In this document: piece after piece, positions 62,547 to 64,000 of the stretch
Numbering within the stretch: position 1 is the first letter of the stretch
Layout: every line of letters starts with the position of its first letter
Origin: CALLVY01 sp937899855
GTDB taxonomy: Bacteria; Bacteroidota; Bacteroidia; Chitinophagales; Saprospiraceae
Length of the DNA stretch: 64,000 nt
Direction of reading: 5' to 3'
Assembly: GCA_039820405.1 (NCBI GenBank)
Contig: JBCBQC010000003.1
Span: 235,143-299,142, forward strand
Position numbers and translations under genes: made by a program
The notes under the pieces: generated by a model
Databases searched by the model: none
What the model saw: only the letters and a program-made list of their open reading frames with translations
Told to the model about the DNA's origin: nothing

Positions 62547-63857
62547 CTATTCCCGGCCCATTTTTTCCGAGGTCAACTCGGGGTAGCCTTCCATAGGTTT
62601 GACCATATCGTGGAACTTCTTGGTTCCCTCTTGCTCCTCAGGGTAGCGATAGTCGGGAAAATTGTATTCCGATACAAAATCACTCAACCGAAAGTACGAA
62701 CCTTTCAGTTGGGATACCAATTCAAGGTCGCCATTCTCCATATTTCTCCGTAAAGCGGCCAACATCATTTGGTTTTGGTCGTCGATGTGGAGCACATTGG
62801 CGGTAGAGACTTGAAAAAGCTTGACGCCTTCCGGGCCCATCGTGAATTTGCCTTCCATTCCGGCCCCTTGATTGGCCTCGGCCAAGTCCTTGAGCGAAAT
62901 CACATTTCCACCCCGTTGCTTGTGGGTAATCAACAACTTTTTGTCAAAACTACCATCCTGCTCCTGCACCATAAAAGTGAGCATATCGACGGGAGCATTG
63001 CCAAATCCTAGTTCGGCAATGGTCTTGGCCTTGATGTGCTTGCCCTCTTGGATGTCCGCGGTGGGGATGGTCACCAGTGGGGTACAGGTATAACTCGCAA
63101 TGAGGGTGGAGGCACCATCCAGCTCGTCGAAGACCATGGCTCGAATGGGGGCCCGCGTTTCCTTTTGCGTATGAACGGCGTGGTACATCTCGATGCTACC
63201 GACCTTGGCTTGTTGGTCGGAAAAAGGGTAGGCGATCTTGCGGAGGTTGGAGGCAAACTCTCCATTGCTCAGGCCCGCTACGTAGAGGAAGCCATCGTGG
63301 TAATCGAGGTCGGTAATGTTGAGGCTGCTGGCGGGAAGGTCTTTCCAGAAGGTGTAATCGGGGTTGACGGGATTGACGAGGGCAACCTCACTTTTGGTCG
63401 CCTCCGCGTAGTTTAGCAAGTTGATTTGCCCATCTTGAGGCCGAACGATAGCGATAAAAGAAGGAGCGCTAGGCTGGTGTCCTTTTTTCACCGCGATGTA
63501 GGCCTCCTGACTCAGCGGGTGTATCTTCATGTCGTTGATGATCAGGTTCGCGGGAACGATGTCCAGCTTTTCGGCGATGCGCTTACTGAGCCCTTTGAGG
63601 TTGTAGGGCACAGGATCTTGTTGGGCCGTAGCGCTGGTGGCGATGGCGCGTACCATAGCCCCTTTGCTATCGCCAATAAAGAGGACCTGATCGGGCCCAA
63701 AAGCCAGTACGTTGGCCCCGGGTAGGGCAAAGGCTTCGAGATTGTTGACGGCCTCACTGCTCGCTTTGACGATGGGAATATTTTCATTGTTGCTCGGGCT
63801 ACAGCTGGCCACGAGTAGCGCCAGCAGTAGGGGGAAATAAAATTGGATGGAGGTCAT
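62547..63857 (-). CDS. Putative propeller-like lipoprotein
   Basis: A 436-residue protein with a lipoprotein signal (MTSIQFYFPLLLALLVASC, Cys19 as the lipid site). The mature part has repeated beta-strand blocks of the form VLAFGPDQVLFIGDSKG and LNITDLDYHDGFLYVAGLSNG, which suggest a beta-propeller. It is secreted to the periplasm or outer membrane. No enzyme motif is recognised. Its neighbours on the same strand are a probable outer-membrane barrel (upstream, partial) and another lipoprotein (downstream), suggesting one envelope-associated unit. Confidence 0.82.
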   Translation of the reverse strand: MTSIQFYFPLLLALLVASCSPSNNENIPIVKASSEAVNNLEAFALPGANVLAFGPDQVLFIGDSKGAMVRAIATSATAQQDPVPYNLKGLSKRIAEKLDIVPANLIINDMKIHPLSQEAYIAVKKGHQPSAPSFIAIVRPQDGQINLLNYAEATKSEVALVNPVNPDYTFWKDLPASSLNITDLDYHDGFLYVAGLSNGEFASNLRKIAYPFSDQQAKVGSIEMYHAVHTQKETRAPIRAMVFDELDGASTLIASYTCTPLVTIPTADIQEGKHIKAKTIAELGFGNAPVDMLTFMVQEQDGSFDKKLLITHKQRGGNVISLKDLAEANQGAGMEGKFTMGPEGVKLFQVSTANVLHIDDQNQMMLAALRRNMENGDLELVSQLKGSYFRLSDFVSEYNFPDYRYPEEQEGTKKFHDMVKPMEGYPELTSEKMGRE

Positions 63858-63922
63858 TGGTATTTAAATTTACGATGAGTGAATGTATGGGGTAGCGACC
63901 CGGATATTTCTAGGGCCCGGCC

Positions 63923-64000
63923 TCAAAAAGTCAGGCTAATGGTGGACGCAAATTGAAAGATGGGTTCGGCATCTCCCGAGTTTTCTACAAAATCCCCGAC
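63923..64000 (-). CDS. C-terminal end of a probable outer-membrane beta-barrel protein (partial)
   Basis: Only the last 25 codons are visible, ending FQFASTISLTF and a TGA at 63925-63923. The alternating pattern and terminal Phe are the usual signal for outer-membrane barrel insertion. The rest lies beyond the right edge. It precedes the two lipoprotein genes on the same strand. Confidence 0.55.
   Translation of the reverse strand, partial: VGDFVENSGDAEPIFQFASTISLTF

Overview
The window comes from a GC-rich member of the Bacteroidota, most likely the Saprospiria (Lewinella/Haliscomenobacter-like); that placement is inference. The grounds are a type IX secretion (T9SS) C-terminal sorting domain, a giant surface protein of HYR/PKD-type modules, SusC-style TonB receptors, LytS/LytTR two-component pairs, atpD-atpC standing apart from other ATP synthase genes, no clear Shine-Dalgarno sites, and several exact Bacteroidota promoter elements (TTG, about 18-20 nt, TAnnTTTG). 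No rRNA, tRNA, CRISPR array, insertion sequence or phage gene was seen.

Layout. 1-7046 (minus): most of a giant secreted modular protein whose C-terminus lies beyond the left edge. 7550-9325 (minus): gltX with a small acidic protein and a terminator. 9522-11111 (plus): polysaccharide deacetylase and aldo/keto reductase. 11185-14698 (minus): TonB-dependent receptor followed by two ExbD proteins, divergent from a LytS kinase/LytTR regulator pair (14913-16702). 16842-21385 (plus): sterol-desaturase-like hydroxylase, tocopherol-cyclase-like protein, a coupled small membrane protein/DUF1232 pair and an Xaa-Pro aminopeptidase. 21408-24362 (minus): TonB-like transducer and atpD-atpC. 24528-25529: glycosyltransferase.

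25938-30306 (minus) is the aromatic amino acid operon: pheA, a class I aminotransferase, tyrA and a DAHP synthase/chorismate mutase fusion, each overlapping the next. Ahead of pheA lies the most interesting feature of the window: one good promoter followed by two complete transcription attenuators in series. Each has a short leader peptide packed with Phe/Tyr codons, an antiterminator half-site directly after its stop codon, and a strong intrinsic terminator. Divergent from it run a second aminotransferase, proA and proB (30394-33605).

33729-40647 (minus): a T9SS cargo protein, a propeller-kinase/LytTR pair, and a histidine kinase with a receiver-only regulator. 40783-46859 (minus): gltB-gltD. 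47190-48746 (minus): an uncharacterised helical-repeat protein. 48934-53734 (plus): leuC-leuD-leuB-leuA with a terminator, then a small GC-rich intergenic repeat cluster. 53964-64000 carries accessory genes: alpha/beta hydrolase, GNAT acetyltransferase, old yellow enzyme, GH3 glucosidase, methyltransferase, DUF2470-like protein, SDR, two lipoproteins and the end of a probable outer-membrane protein. Amino acid biosynthesis (Glu, Pro, Leu, Phe/Tyr) dominates the centre of the window.
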